The notes below the pieces were generated by a model. It ran no database searches. It saw only the letters and a program-made list of their open reading frames with translations, and was not told the origin of the DNA. From Robertmurraya korlensis (GTDB lineage Bacteria > Bacillota > Bacilli > Bacillales > Cytobacillaceae): a DNA stretch of 64,000 nt. The translations under genes were made by a program, and so were the position numbers. Below are positions 27,580-36,710 of the stretch, in pieces (position 1 is the first letter of the stretch; every line of letters starts with the position of its first letter). The stretch is taken from contig NZ_JAMBNS010000002.1 in assembly GCF_023715225.1 (NCBI RefSeq), positions 62,001 through 126,000 on the forward strand. The letters run 5' to 3'.

Positions 27580-27591
27580 TGAAACGTTTCA
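27580..27591. promoter_or_regulatory. LacI-type operator, copy 4 (repressor promoter)
   Basis: Perfect palindrome TGAAACGTTTCA, extended to TTGAAACGTTTCAA, 58 bases upstream of the repressor start, as expected for autoregulation. Confidence 0.75.
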
Positions 27592-27627
27592 ATTGTTTTT
27601 TTAAAAGAATTTTCAAAATAAAAAAGA

Positions 27628-27658
27628 GAGAGGATACCTTCACTAAAGGTATCCTCTC
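27628..27658 (-). terminator. Terminator after acoR
   Basis: A perfect 13-bp stem (GAGAGGATACCTT / AAGGTATCCTCTC, loop of 5), followed on the minus strand by TCTTTTTTATTTTG. Confidence 0.9.
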
Positions 27659-27663
27659 CAAAC

Positions 27664-29520
27664 TCACAAACTAAACCTCTGCAATCTCTTATAAAATGTA
27701 CTTCTTGGAATATCAAGCAATTTAGCTGCTGCTGTAACATTGCCCTTTGTTTTTTTCAATGCATCAAGCATAAGATCTCGTTGAATTTTTTCACGTGGTT
27801 TTAAAGGTTTAACGAGTTCATTTTCTTCCGTTGGCAGAATGTCCAATGACTTTGTTGGCAATACCTCATTGATCAGACCAACAAGCGAACCATGCCATTG
27901 TGGAAGCATAATTGATACTCTCTCTAACACATTGGTAAGCTCTCTAATATTCCCTGGCCATTCATACTCTATTAATCTGTCTACTACATCCTCCAAATTA
28001 TCAATGTTCCAGTTGCTTTGTTGGCAAATATACCTTGCAAGATGTGGAATATCCTCTTTCCTATCTCTTAAAGCAGGTGCTTCAATAGGGTATACATGCA
28101 AACGATAAAAAAGGTCTTCCCTAAAATCCCCTTCACCGACTAATTGTCTTAAATCCCTATGGGTCGCTGTTATCACACGTACATCTAACGGTACTTCCTT
28201 CGTGCTACCAATTGGAGTTACTTTTCTCTCTTGGAGCACTCGTAATAGAGCGACTTGCATCGTTTGTGGAATCTCACCAATTTCATCGAGGAAGATTGTC
28301 CCTTTATTTGCTTGTTCAAACTTTCCTTTATATCCCTGTTTTCTGGCACCTGTAAAAGCACCTTCTACGTAGCCAAAAAGCTCGCTTTCCATTAAATCTT
28401 TTGGAATTGCCCCACAATTTAAGGAAATAAACGGACCATTCTTACGAGGACTATTATCATGGATTGCCCTTGCAATTAGCTCTTTTCCTGTACCTGTTTC
28501 TCCTGTAATAAAAACGGATGTATCGGATGGAGCAACAAGTTTTACCTTCTGTAACGTATTTTGAAAAACCTGACTCACTCCCGCTTCCCCTTGAAATGAA
28601 AAGGAATTAGTTGAATGAGGCACAAAAATACGACTCTGTTCTGTAGCTATTTTTGATAGAAAAAAGCAGGTCCCATGTCTGCTATTGTCTTCCTTTAAGA
28701 AAAATGGCATTTCTAAATCAATGTTGTACTTGTTATGAAGGAATTCAAATACGTTCATACCGATCACTCGGGGATTTTTTTCTAGGATGGATTTACTGGC
28801 AGATAGAATCATGTTGTTATAATTACAGACGATAAAGAGGTGATTTTTATATGTTTCTGCAAGAACAGTTGCATGTTGGATCAGTTTCAGTTCTCTTTTA
28901 TAAGACCTACTAGCGATTTCCTTTTCTATAGCATAAGAAATAGAGGTTACCATTCCAATCATAAAGGGGTGCGACGACTCCACTGGGCAAGAAACATCAA
29001 TGACTCCTAGTAAGCTTCCATCCTCATGAATGATAGGAGTAGCTGAACAGCTCCATTGATGGGAGGCAACCGAATAGTGTTCAGGCCCATGAATAATTAC
29101 TGGTTCTTTCGCTTGTAACGCTGTTCCAATTGCGTTCGTGCCGACTTCCGTTTCTGTCCACTGTACTCCTTCAACAAAATTTATTCTTCGCGCATTCATT
29201 AACGTTCTATCGTTCCCTGATAAAGAAAGGACGTATCCATCAGGGTCAACCAATAAGCCCATCATTCCTGACTCTTTTATCGGTTGATCCATTTTCTTTA
29301 AAAAAGGTGTAGCTAATTCGATTAGAAGGGCATTTTCGGCCTTTTTTCCATCTAATTCTTGTTGTGTGAGTACATGGTGGGCTTTATTTAGATAAGGATT
29401 CACTTTTTCTGTTTTGCATCGGTACCACGACTCTAAAATTCTTTGATTTAACCTTGCTGAATCGAGTACACCTTCCTTTACAAAACGCTTCCAAGTATCA
29501 AAATAAAAGGTAGTATCCAT
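27664..29520 (-). CDS. acoR: Sigma-54-dependent activator of acetoin catabolism
   Basis: AcoR activates acoABCL from a -24/-12 promoter when acetoin is present. From the ATG at 29520, behind AGAGGAGG, it has 618 residues. The N-terminal half is a GAF-type sensor (motif EVGTNAIGTAL near 115, LGVIDVSCPVE). The central AAA+ domain has Walker A GETGTGKE, the sigma-54 contact loop GAFTGA, and Walker B GTIFLDEIGEIP. The C-terminus is a Fis-type helix-turn-helix (NVTAAAKLLDIPRSTFYKRL). It lies downstream of acoL as in B. subtilis, separated by a butanediol dehydrogenase relic and a terminator. A consensus sigma-54 promoter is present upstream of acoA. Confidence 0.94.
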   Translation of the reverse strand: MDTTFYFDTWKRFVKEGVLDSARLNQRILESWYRCKTEKVNPYLNKAHHVLTQQELDGKKAENALLIELATPFLKKMDQPIKESGMMGLLVDPDGYVLSLSGNDRTLMNARRINFVEGVQWTETEVGTNAIGTALQAKEPVIIHGPEHYSVASHQWSCSATPIIHEDGSLLGVIDVSCPVESSHPFMIGMVTSISYAIEKEIASRSYKRELKLIQHATVLAETYKNHLFIVCNYNNMILSASKSILEKNPRVIGMNVFEFLHNKYNIDLEMPFFLKEDNSRHGTCFFLSKIATEQSRIFVPHSTNSFSFQGEAGVSQVFQNTLQKVKLVAPSDTSVFITGETGTGKELIARAIHDNSPRKNGPFISLNCGAIPKDLMESELFGYVEGAFTGARKQGYKGKFEQANKGTIFLDEIGEIPQTMQVALLRVLQERKVTPIGSTKEVPLDVRVITATHRDLRQLVGEGDFREDLFYRLHVYPIEAPALRDRKEDIPHLARYICQQSNWNIDNLEDVVDRLIEYEWPGNIRELTNVLERVSIMLPQWHGSLVGLINEVLPTKSLDILPTEENELVKPLKPREKIQRDLMLDALKKTKGNVTAAAKLLDIPRSTFYKRLQRFSL

Positions 29521-29653
29521 GAAACCTCCTCTATCCATGATAAATATTTCCACGTTTTTACCTATGAAGGGATAACTGTCCAATTATCATTATAGTAAAG
29601 GTTGTATCCGCTTTCAATAAGTAATCAGTCGTATCTAGAATATCCAAAAAATA

Positions 29654-29681
29654 AAGCCTTTGCGATTTAACGCAAAGGCTT
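29654..29681 (-). terminator. Terminator of the aco operon
   Basis: A perfect 11-bp stem (AAGCCTTTGCG / CGCAAAGGCTT, loop of 6) just after the butanediol dehydrogenase relic, followed on the minus strand by TATTTTTTGG. Confidence 0.9.
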
Positions 29682-29686
29682 AGTAA

Positions 29687-29821
29687 TTACTTAAAAGGAT
29701 CTACTAAAATCTTTATTTGATTTTTGCTACTCGTTAAAGCTTCAAACCCTTCAGCGACAATTTGATTTAGGGGTATCTTTTTAGAGATCTCTTTTCTGTT
29801 ATACCAGAGAGCAGTTCTCAT
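29687..29821 (-). pseudogene. bdhA: Internal-deletion relic of 2,3-butanediol dehydrogenase
   Basis: A 44-codon open frame with an intact ribosome site (AGGAGG) and start at 29821. The first 12 residues, MRTALWYNRKEI, match the N-terminus of zinc-type butanediol dehydrogenases (B. subtilis BdhA starts MKAARWHNQKDI). The remaining 32, ending GFEALTSSKNQIKILVD, match their C-terminus (EEGFGALIKEKSQVKILV). Roughly 300 central residues, with all zinc ligands and the NAD fold, are missing. The join is in frame. It sits between acoL and the operon terminator, so it may still be transcribed with acoABCL. An enzyme that interconverts butanediol and acetoin fits this location. Confidence 0.82.
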
Positions 29822-29839
29822 TACCATTCCTCCTATTAT

Positions 29840-31219
29840 TTAAACATGTACCGCATGACCAATGGCATTTAACACGGCTTCATGGACCGCCTCTGAAAGC
29901 GTGGGATGGGGAGCAATAAAGTTTTCTAATAAATCCGTTGTCATTTCGGCGTGAAGCATAACCGCCGCCTGACCAATGAGTTCTGTCGCATGCACTCCTA
30001 CAATAGATACTCCAATGATTTCACCGAACTCTGGTTCGATTAATATTTTTACTTTTCCAAGCTGCTTACCTGAAATGAGTGCCTTTCCATTCGCAGCAAA
30101 TGGAAACACACCTACTCGGATATCCCCGTATTGTTCTCTTGCTTGCTTTTCCGTTAACCCTACACTAGCGATTTCAGGTGAAGTATAAATACAGCGAGGC
30201 ACAGCGCGATAATTGACTTTGGCCTCCTCTCCGCAAGCTTGTAATGCTGCCACAGTTCCTTCGTGGAAAGCTACATGTGCCAATTGAATCCCACCAATGA
30301 CATCCCCACAGGCATAGATGTTTGAAATATTCGTTTCCATGCACTCATTCACGAATATTCCTTTATTGGCAAAATCAAGCCCGATATGTTCCAGGCCTAA
30401 ATTTTGTACTCTCGGTTTTCGACCAATTGAAACAAGAACAAGGTCTGCATATAACTCTTTAGACCCTTTTTCGTTTTCAAAGATCACTTTCTTATTTTCT
30501 TTTTGTAATTCCTTAACGGCTGTTGATGTATGAACAGTGACCCCATCATCTTCAAGCTGCTTATGTAAGATGGCCGCCACCTCTTCATCCTCACCCGGCA
30601 ATAGCTGGCAAGACATCTCAATTATAGTCACCTTCGTACCCAATCTACTGTACACACTAGCAAACTCACAGCCTATCACCCCTCCACCAATAATCACCAT
30701 CGATTCAGGAGCCTCCTGTATCAACATGGCGTGACCACTGTGAAGGATCCACTTACCATCAAAAGGAGCAAAAGGCAAAGCAACTGGTTCCGAGCCTGTT
30801 GCAACGATGATTTTGTCGGCAGAAACTTCTTGTTGTATCCCTTCCGATTCTACCCGAACCACTTGGCTGGTAAGAAAGGTAGCTTTTCCATTGATCACTT
30901 TCACTTTGTTTTTTCGCATTAAATAATGAATCCCCTGAACAAGAGTGGAAACAATTTGGTTTTTCCGTTGCTGAATACTTTGCCAATCAACCTCTATTTT
31001 ACCTACCGGGAGCCTTATGCCAAACTCACCTGCATGCTTAACCTGACTAAATACCTCTGCGCTTTCGAGAAGAGACTTCGTTGGCATGCATCCTTCATTT
31101 AAACAAGTTCCCCCTAAGGGACCTTGGTCAATAAGAGTTACTTCATTTCCCTGCTGGGCAGCCGTAATCGCAGCTACATAACCAGCAGGTCCTCCTCCAA
31201 TAATCATAATCCTTGTCAA
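29840..31219 (-). CDS. acoL: Dihydrolipoyl dehydrogenase (E3) of the acetoin complex
   Basis: E3 reoxidises the lipoyl groups of E2 with FAD and NAD+. The 459-residue protein has the FAD motif GGGPAGYVAAITAAQ, the redox disulfide GGTCLNEGCMPTKS (Cys40 and Cys45), the NAD motif GGGVIGCEFASVY, and the C-terminal HPTLSEAVHEA His-Glu pair. The start appears to be TTG at 31219, 5 bases after GGGGG. It follows acoC by 16 bases. It resembles other E3 enzymes; the assignment to acetoin rests on the operon. Confidence 0.93.
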   Translation of the reverse strand: MTRIMIIGGGPAGYVAAITAAQQGNEVTLIDQGPLGGTCLNEGCMPTKSLLESAEVFSQVKHAGEFGIRLPVGKIEVDWQSIQQRKNQIVSTLVQGIHYLMRKNKVKVINGKATFLTSQVVRVESEGIQQEVSADKIIVATGSEPVALPFAPFDGKWILHSGHAMLIQEAPESMVIIGGGVIGCEFASVYSRLGTKVTIIEMSCQLLPGEDEEVAAILHKQLEDDGVTVHTSTAVKELQKENKKVIFENEKGSKELYADLVLVSIGRKPRVQNLGLEHIGLDFANKGIFVNECMETNISNIYACGDVIGGIQLAHVAFHEGTVAALQACGEEAKVNYRAVPRCIYTSPEIASVGLTEKQAREQYGDIRVGVFPFAANGKALISGKQLGKVKILIEPEFGEIIGVSIVGVHATELIGQAAVMLHAEMTTDLLENFIAPHPTLSEAVHEAVLNAIGHAVHV

Positions 31220-31235
31220 AAGAACCCCCTTCTTT

Positions 31236-32471
31236 CTAAAACAGCATAGTAATAGGATTTTCTAAAAGCTTTTTCACCGTTTGTAAAAAGGCAGCAGCCG
31301 GAGCTCCATCGAGTACACGGTGATCAAACGTTAAGCTAAGTGGTAAGATACTTCTTTTCTCGATAGTTTCGCCAACAAATACAGGGGTATCATACACAGC
31401 ACCAACACCAAGGATCCCTGCTTCCGGTGGATTCAATACAGGAGTAAAATGGTCGACTCCATAAGCACCTAGATTACTAATCGTAAACGTGGAACCCTGC
31501 ATTTCATCTTGACTAAGCTGCCCTTCCCTAGCCTTCTTCGCTAGTGCTTTAATACTTTTAGATAGGTCAATAAGAGTTGATTGATCAGCATTTCGGATTA
31601 CAGGAACGACTAATCCTCTTTCAAGGGCCACAGCCATACCAAGATGTACCTGCTTATATAAATGGATCTTGTTTTCAATATAAGCACTATTCATTTGCTC
31701 ATGCTGTTTTAACGAAAGAACTACAGCTCTTGCGATAAAATCGGTAACGGTAAGCTTATTGTCATATTGAGATTGAACCGTTTCCATTGTTTGCTTTTGC
31801 AAGGCAATTAATTTTGATACATCCACTTTCATGTTAATGGTCAGCTGAGCAGATTTTTGGAGACTTTCATACATTCTTTCTGCAATCACTTTTCGAATAC
31901 CGGTAACAGGAATTTGTTGACTTTCTTCTACCTTTTCAACTGAAATCTGTTCAGGTTTAGTTACCTTGTTAACTTGTGTTGACCGTGCCTGTTTTAATGC
32001 TTCTTGTACATCTTCCTTCGTAATTCTGCCTCCTGGCCCTGTTCCTTGCATACTTTCAATGTCCAATCCCCCAGCCTCAGCCATTTTTCTAGCAACTGGA
32101 GATATTTTTATACGATCGCGAGCTGTTCGCGCTAATTTTTTAGGCTCCGTTTGTTCCAGTTGCACAGAAGAAGAAGAAGCTACATTTTCACCTTCTGTTT
32201 CTTGTAATTTCGTGTTAGATGCTATATTTTCTCCTGGACTTCCGATATAACAGATAACTGTACCAGGAGGAACTCCTTCGCCTTCAGGAACCGCAATTTG
32301 TAAAACGGTTCCTTCTGCTGGAGACTCAACATCAATCTCGATTTTTTCGGAGCTTACACTAGCAATCGGTTCACCTTTTCCGACCGTATCACCAACTGTT
32401 TTGTTCCATACGGAAACAGTTCCTTCTTTCATTGCCATCCCCAGTTTGGGCATTACGACTTCTACCGCCAT
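31236..32471 (-). CDS. acoC: Dihydrolipoamide acetyltransferase (E2) of the acetoin complex
   Basis: A 411-residue E2 core. An N-terminal lipoyl domain (lysine in SSEKIEIDVESPAEG near 43) is followed by a flexible linker, a peripheral subunit-binding domain (about 120-157, ISPVARKMAEAGGLDIESMQG), and a C-terminal catalytic domain with the acetyltransferase motif DHRVLDGAPAAAFL. It transfers the acetyl group from E1-bound acetoin cleavage to CoA. It is the only complex gene here with a lipoyl domain. Confidence 0.93.
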   Translation of the reverse strand: MAVEVVMPKLGMAMKEGTVSVWNKTVGDTVGKGEPIASVSSEKIEIDVESPAEGTVLQIAVPEGEGVPPGTVICYIGSPGENIASNTKLQETEGENVASSSSVQLEQTEPKKLARTARDRIKISPVARKMAEAGGLDIESMQGTGPGGRITKEDVQEALKQARSTQVNKVTKPEQISVEKVEESQQIPVTGIRKVIAERMYESLQKSAQLTINMKVDVSKLIALQKQTMETVQSQYDNKLTVTDFIARAVVLSLKQHEQMNSAYIENKIHLYKQVHLGMAVALERGLVVPVIRNADQSTLIDLSKSIKALAKKAREGQLSQDEMQGSTFTISNLGAYGVDHFTPVLNPPEAGILGVGAVYDTPVFVGETIEKRSILPLSLTFDHRVLDGAPAAAFLQTVKKLLENPITMLF

Positions 32472-32497
32472 GTTTTTCTCTCCTTCCAGCTCTCTAT

Positions 32498-33526
32498 CTA
32501 TACTTCGATTGGTGTACCTAATAATTCAGACACCACTTTGACCACACGTTCTGGCTTCGGTAAATAAATGTCCTCTAATGGAGGCGAGAATGGTACTGGA
32601 GTATGCGGTGCAGTGATCCGTTTAATTGGTGCATCAAGAGTATCAAAACCTTTATCTGCAACAAGCGCTGCGATATCTGTCGCAATACTACATCTTGGAT
32701 TTGCTTCATCAATCACAATAAGTCGATTCGTTTTTGCTACCGATGAAAGAATCGTTTCTTCGTCCAACGGTGATAAGCTACGAGGGTCTACGACTTCTAC
32801 TTCAATTCCTTTTGCTGCAAGTGTGAATGCAGCTTCTAATGCAGTATGCACCTGCTTACCGATTGCAACGATCGTCACGTCTGAACCTTCGCGCTTGATA
32901 TCTGCTTTTCCTAATGGAATCGTATAATATCCTTCTGGAACATCACCTGTCATGTTATAAAGTGTTTTATCCTCAAAAAAGATGACCGGGTCATTATCTT
33001 CAATGGAAGCGAGTAATAATCCCTTCGCTTCGTATGGTGTGGATGGAACAACGACTTTTACTCCAGGAATTGCAGTAAATAGAGCATATAAGCTTTGCGA
33101 GTGTTGGGCTGCTGCTCTAAAACCAGCTCCATGCATTGTCCGAATCGTTACAGGAACTTGTGCTTTTCCACCGAACATGTAGCGGAATTTGGCACCCTGA
33201 TTTAACACTTCGTCCAAGCAGCTACCGATGAAGTCATTAAACATGAGCTCCGCGATTGGCCTGAGTCCTGTAGAAGCGGCAGCCATAGCAGCACCCATAT
33301 ATCCTGCTTCAGAAATAGGTGTATCTAAAATTCGATCACGACCAAATTCCTGTACAAGTCCTTTTGTTACTCCTAGTACACCGCCCCATGCATCTTCATC
33401 TTGTAGGTGATCAACTTGCGCGCCTCCAGCGACGTCCTCCCCCATTAAAATGACATTTTCGTCCTTTCTCATCGCTAGTTTCATAGCCTCATTGATTGCG
33501 GCTGACATACTCAATTTTCTTGTCAT
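32498..33526 (-). CDS. acoB: Acetoin dehydrogenase E1 beta subunit
   Basis: A 342-residue transketolase-type beta subunit. The N-terminal pyrimidine-binding part has EDVAGGAQVDHLQ, RILDTPISEAGYMGAAMAAA and FNDFIGSCLDEVLNQGAKFRYM. The C-terminal part contains EVVDPRSLSPLD. It pairs with AcoA to form the thiamine-diphosphate E1 that cleaves acetoin to acetaldehyde and an acetyl group. The start follows AAAGGAGG. Gene order alpha-beta-E2-E3 with an AcoR gene supports acetoin over pyruvate as substrate. Confidence 0.92.
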   Translation of the reverse strand: MTRKLSMSAAINEAMKLAMRKDENVILMGEDVAGGAQVDHLQDEDAWGGVLGVTKGLVQEFGRDRILDTPISEAGYMGAAMAAASTGLRPIAELMFNDFIGSCLDEVLNQGAKFRYMFGGKAQVPVTIRTMHGAGFRAAAQHSQSLYALFTAIPGVKVVVPSTPYEAKGLLLASIEDNDPVIFFEDKTLYNMTGDVPEGYYTIPLGKADIKREGSDVTIVAIGKQVHTALEAAFTLAAKGIEVEVVDPRSLSPLDEETILSSVAKTNRLIVIDEANPRCSIATDIAALVADKGFDTLDAPIKRITAPHTPVPFSPPLEDIYLPKPERVVKVVSELLGTPIEV

Positions 33527-33559
33527 GAAAAATTCCTCCTTTTATGTGGATCAAATTAA

Positions 33560-34552
33560 TTAATAAGAAACATACACATCGGTTAATAACTCAGACGCGT
33601 TCGGATATGGACTTTCTTCACTAAATTTCACTGCTTGTTTAACTGCTTCCTCAACCGATTCTTCTAACTCAACTAATTCCTTTTCCGCTAAAATCTGTTT
33701 GCTAGCAATATGATTTCTAAAGAGTAAGATTGCGTCTTTTTCAGTCTTATGCTCTAGCTTTTCTTGTTCTGTCTTGTATTTTTGAGCATCCCCTTCGAAG
33801 TGCCCGTAATTCCGATACGTGACGCACTCAATAAGAGTAGGACCTTCTCCACGTCTTGCTCTTTGAACTGCTTCTTCAGCCGCTTGGTAAACAGCAAGAA
33901 CATCCTTCCCATCCACTTTAATACCAGGAATGTTATATGCACTCGCACGATCAACAATCGACTTACAGCTGGACGCGTAGGTAAAAGGAGTCGCTTCTGC
34001 ATAACCATTATTTTCAGCAACAAACACAACAGGAAGTTTCCATATTGCTGCTAGATTAATACCTTCATGGAAAGTCCCATGATTTTGAGCACCATCTCCA
34101 AAGAAGCAAACGCTTACATTTTGAGTCTTTTTATACTTAGCCGTGAGAGCTGACCCACAAGCGAGCGGAAATCCTCCACCAACAATTCCATTGGCACCAA
34201 GCATCCCTTTATCAAGGTCCGCAATATGCATAGAACCGCCCTTACCTCTACATAATCCTGTCACCTTTCCATAGATTTCAGCCATCATACTATTTAAATC
34301 GCAACCTTTAGCAATACAATGTCCATGCCCACGATGAGTACTTGTAATGCTATCTTTATCATTTAAATGGGCACATACCCCAACAGCTACTGCTTCTTCT
34401 CCTGCATATAAGTGAACAAAACCTGGCAAGATCCCTTGTGCAAATAACTCATGAACCCTGTCCTCAAAATTACGAATCTCTAACATCTTTTGATACATCC
34501 ACTTTGCCTTTTCCTTAGTTAAAGCCACATCTTTGGTTTCTAATGCTCTCAT
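33560..34552 (-). CDS. acoA: Acetoin dehydrogenase E1 alpha subunit
   Basis: A 330-residue thiamine-diphosphate subunit with the classic motif GDGAQNHGTFHEGINLAAIWKLPVVFVAENN (GDG to NN) near residues 165-195. THRGHGHCIAKG and GKGGSMHIAD are also present. It is the first gene of acoABCL, with AGGAGG before the ATG and a sigma-54 promoter about 50 bases upstream. The complex feeds acetyl-CoA and acetaldehyde from acetoin into central metabolism. Confidence 0.93.
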   Translation of the reverse strand: MRALETKDVALTKEKAKWMYQKMLEIRNFEDRVHELFAQGILPGFVHLYAGEEAVAVGVCAHLNDKDSITSTHRGHGHCIAKGCDLNSMMAEIYGKVTGLCRGKGGSMHIADLDKGMLGANGIVGGGFPLACGSALTAKYKKTQNVSVCFFGDGAQNHGTFHEGINLAAIWKLPVVFVAENNGYAEATPFTYASSCKSIVDRASAYNIPGIKVDGKDVLAVYQAAEEAVQRARRGEGPTLIECVTYRNYGHFEGDAQKYKTEQEKLEHKTEKDAILLFRNHIASKQILAEKELVELEESVEEAVKQAVKFSEESPYPNASELLTDVYVSY

Positions 34553-34595
34553 TTATTTCAACCTCCTAAGAAAAATTCATTACATCCATTTTTAA

Positions 34596-34611
34596 TGCAA
34601 AAACTGTGCCA
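34596..34611 (-). promoter_or_regulatory. Sigma-54 (-24/-12) promoter of acoABCL
   Basis: On the minus strand TGGCACAGTTTTTGCA is a perfect match to the sigma-54 consensus TGGCAC-N5-TTGCW. It lies 44 bases upstream of acoA, facing it, as required by the AcoR-type activator encoded in the locus. Confidence 0.93.
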
Positions 34612-34663
34612 ACATGAAAAGCTAATACTTTAGGGGTTTCAAAATGAAACTAGTGATAAAAAA

Positions 34664-34699
34664 AGAGACAAAATGAGACAGATGTCTCAATTTGTCTCT
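34664..34699 (-). terminator. Long inverted repeat: terminator and/or AcoR upstream site
   Basis: The arms 34664-34680 and 34683-34699 (AGAGACAAAATGAGACA / TGTCTCAATTTGTCTCT) pair along 16 of 17 positions. On the minus strand the repeat is followed by TTTTTTTATC, so it can terminate the hypothetical gene upstream. It also lies about 55-90 bases upstream of the sigma-54 promoter, the usual place for an enhancer-binding activator. A second, shorter repeat, GTTTCAAAATGAAAC, is at 34636-34650. Confidence 0.65.
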
Positions 34700-34799
34700 T
34701 TAATTCTTTTTCAAAACAAAAAAATCGCACGATGAGGCGTACGATTCTCAACTTATTTTTCTAAAAGAACACAGGTTACTCATTATTCTTAGGTCTAGA

Positions 34800-35204
34800 C
34801 TAATGAATTTGAAAAGAATGACTAAGATTTTTAAGTGTATACAGTCTGGCAGTCAATACAAACAAATCATGGTAGTTATGTTGGACATATTCATCAATAG
34901 TGATGAGCCCTTTTTGAAAACTATCAACTAAATAGTAGGTGTACTTTCCATCCCACTCAAACTGGTTGATTCTTTGAAGTTCATCCGCAATAATTTTAAA
35001 TTTATATTCGTTAATAAATAGTTTTACCTGATATAATTTATCTGATTCGACCATGAAGCTGTCTTTATGTTTTTCAACATACCCCATAAAACCCTTTATA
35101 TTTTCAGCGAGTAGAAGTGCTTTTTGCATCTCATGGATCATACCCTTCATCTCCTTAATAATACTATTAAGAAAAGTGTATGACTCAAGATGTTCCTGTA
35201 TCAC
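34800..35204 (-). CDS. Hypothetical 134-residue protein
   Basis: I do not recognise this protein. It is predicted to be mostly alpha-helical with no signal peptide or membrane helix. It has one region rich in aromatic residues (QFEWDGKYTYYLVDSF near 90). Its start at 35204 follows a GGGT-containing but imperfect ribosome site a few codons away, and an internal Met at residue 20 is an alternative start. It is a lone gene between sstT (divergent) and the aco operon. The inverted repeat at 34664 would terminate it. Confidence 0.6.
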   Translation of the reverse strand: MIQEHLESYTFLNSIIKEMKGMIHEMQKALLLAENIKGFMGYVEKHKDSFMVESDKLYQVKLFINEYKFKIIADELQRINQFEWDGKYTYYLVDSFQKGLITIDEYVQHNYHDLFVLTARLYTLKNLSHSFQIH

Positions 35205-35435
35205 TAATAATGCAGATTATTATTCTATCAGGAATACTTATATAATTTTCTGAACATTTAATCATTTATTATTAACACTATACAGATAAATTAAACAAAA
35301 ATTCGAATATTTCAATATAATAATTTGTTTCACAATTTATAATATTCATGTTAAACTAACAGGTATTAACGCAGCAAAGCAAACTAGCTTTGTTCTTTGT
35401 CTTCATCATAATATTATAAAAAATCGGAGGGTCAA

Positions 35436-36668
35436 ATGAAAAATCTATTTCTTAAGTGGAACGAAGTGAGCCTTGTCAAACGTATCCTCGTAGGCATGAT
35501 TATCGGAATCATCTTTGCTTTAGCCATTCCAGATGCGACAAAATGGGTCTCTATTTTCGGTTCATTATTCGTAGGTGCACTAAAGGCTGTTGCCCCAGTG
35601 TTAGTTCTATTCCTAGTTATGCATGCCATCTCTAAGCACAGAAGTGGTCAACAAACCAATATGAAATCTATTATTGGGTTATATGCTGCAAGTACATTTT
35701 TAGCAGGACTTGTTGCGGTTGTGGCAAGCTTTATCTTCCCGGTTAGCTTAACTCTTTCATCAGGAGTAGAAGATATCGCTCCTCCTAGTGGCATTGTAGA
35801 AGTACTTCAAACTTTGCTATTTAAAATTGTCGACAATCCAGTAAATGCTTTAATTAGTGCCAACTATATTGGTATTCTTACATGGGCTATCCTTCTTGGT
35901 ATTGCCCTACGCAGTGCCAATGACTCAACAAAAAGCTTGTTAGAAAGCTTTTCAAATGCGATTTCTCAACTTGTAAAATGGGTGATCAATTTAGCTCCGA
36001 TTGGTATTATGGGACTTGTGTATGATGCCATTGTAGCAAACGGATTATCTGCTTTACTAGACTATGGAAAATTACTTCTTGTTCTTGTTGGTTGTATGTT
36101 CTTTGTGGCTCTAGTGGTAAATCCAATCATCGTTTTTGTAAATATACGTACAAATCCTTATCCATTAGTATTTAAATGCTTAAAAGAAAGTGGAATTACT
36201 GCCTTCTTTACTCGTAGCTCAGCGGCAAATATTCCAGTTAACATGACATTATGTGAAAAACTAAATTTAGATAAGGACACGTATTCTGTCTCTATCCCTC
36301 TAGGGGCAACCATCAATATGGCTGGTGCAGCAATTACGATTTCTGTCCTTACTCTTGCAGCAGTTCACACACTAGGTATCCAAGTAGACATGGGTACTGC
36401 CCTTATCCTTAGTGTCTTAGCAGCTGTTTCTGCTGCAGGTGCCTCAGGTGTTGCTGGTGGTTCACTCCTGCTTATTCCTTTAGCTTGTAGTTTATTTGGA
36501 ATTTCTAATGATGTGGCCATGCAAGTAGTTGCAGTTGGTTTCATTATCGGTGTGGTACAGGACTCATGTGAAACGGCTCTTAACTCATCATCTGATGTTC
36601 TTTATACAGCAGCTGCTGAATACGCAAAGAAGCGTAAAGAAGGTAAAGTTGTTAAGATTACTGCGTAA
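35436..36668 (+). CDS. sstT: Na+/serine-threonine symporter SstT
   Basis: A 410-residue secondary transporter of the dicarboxylate/amino acid:cation symporter (DAACS) family. The N-terminus [19 protein letters not shown] and the ion/substrate core with [14 protein letters not shown], the serine-rich hairpin, and [13 protein letters not shown] match SstT. It imports serine and threonine with Na+. A strong ATCGGAGGGTC site precedes the ATG. It forms its own unit, ended by a strong terminator. A short inverted repeat (CAAAGC / GCTTTG near 35377-35394) is in the leader; I see no known riboswitch. Confidence 0.93.
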   Translation: MKNLFLKWNEVSLVKRILVGMIIGIIFALAIPDATKWVSIFGSLFVGALKAVAPVLVLFLVMHAISKHRSGQQTNMKSIIGLYAASTFLAGLVAVVASFIFPVSLTLSSGVEDIAPPSGIVEVLQTLLFKIVDNPVNALISANYIGILTWAILLGIALRSANDSTKSLLESFSNAISQLVKWVINLAPIGIMGLVYDAIVANGLSALLDYGKLLLVLVGCMFFVALVVNPIIVFVNIRTNPYPLVFKCLKESGITAFFTRSSAANIPVNMTLCEKLNLDKDTYSVSIPLGATINMAGAAITISVLTLAAVHTLGIQVDMGTALILSVLAAVSAAGASGVAGGSLLLIPLACSLFGISNDVAMQVVAVGFIIGVVQDSCETALNSSSDVLYTAAAEYAKKRKEGKVVKITA

Positions 36669-36680
36669 TTAAATGATACT

Positions 36681-36710
36681 AACCCCCATTCAACTGAGTG
36701 AATGGGGGTT
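36681..36710 (+). terminator. Terminator after sstT
   Basis: A perfect 10-bp stem, AACCCCCATT / AATGGGGGTT, followed by GTTTTTTAAC. It overlaps the 3' end of the convergent small gene at 36690-36863. Confidence 0.88.

Noticed and set aside
26382-27591. Repeated TGAAACGTTTC units considered as a CRISPR or repeat array
   Set aside because: Only 12 bases long, palindromic, irregularly spaced and tied to a LacI-type gene: operators. No CRISPR array was seen anywhere in the window.
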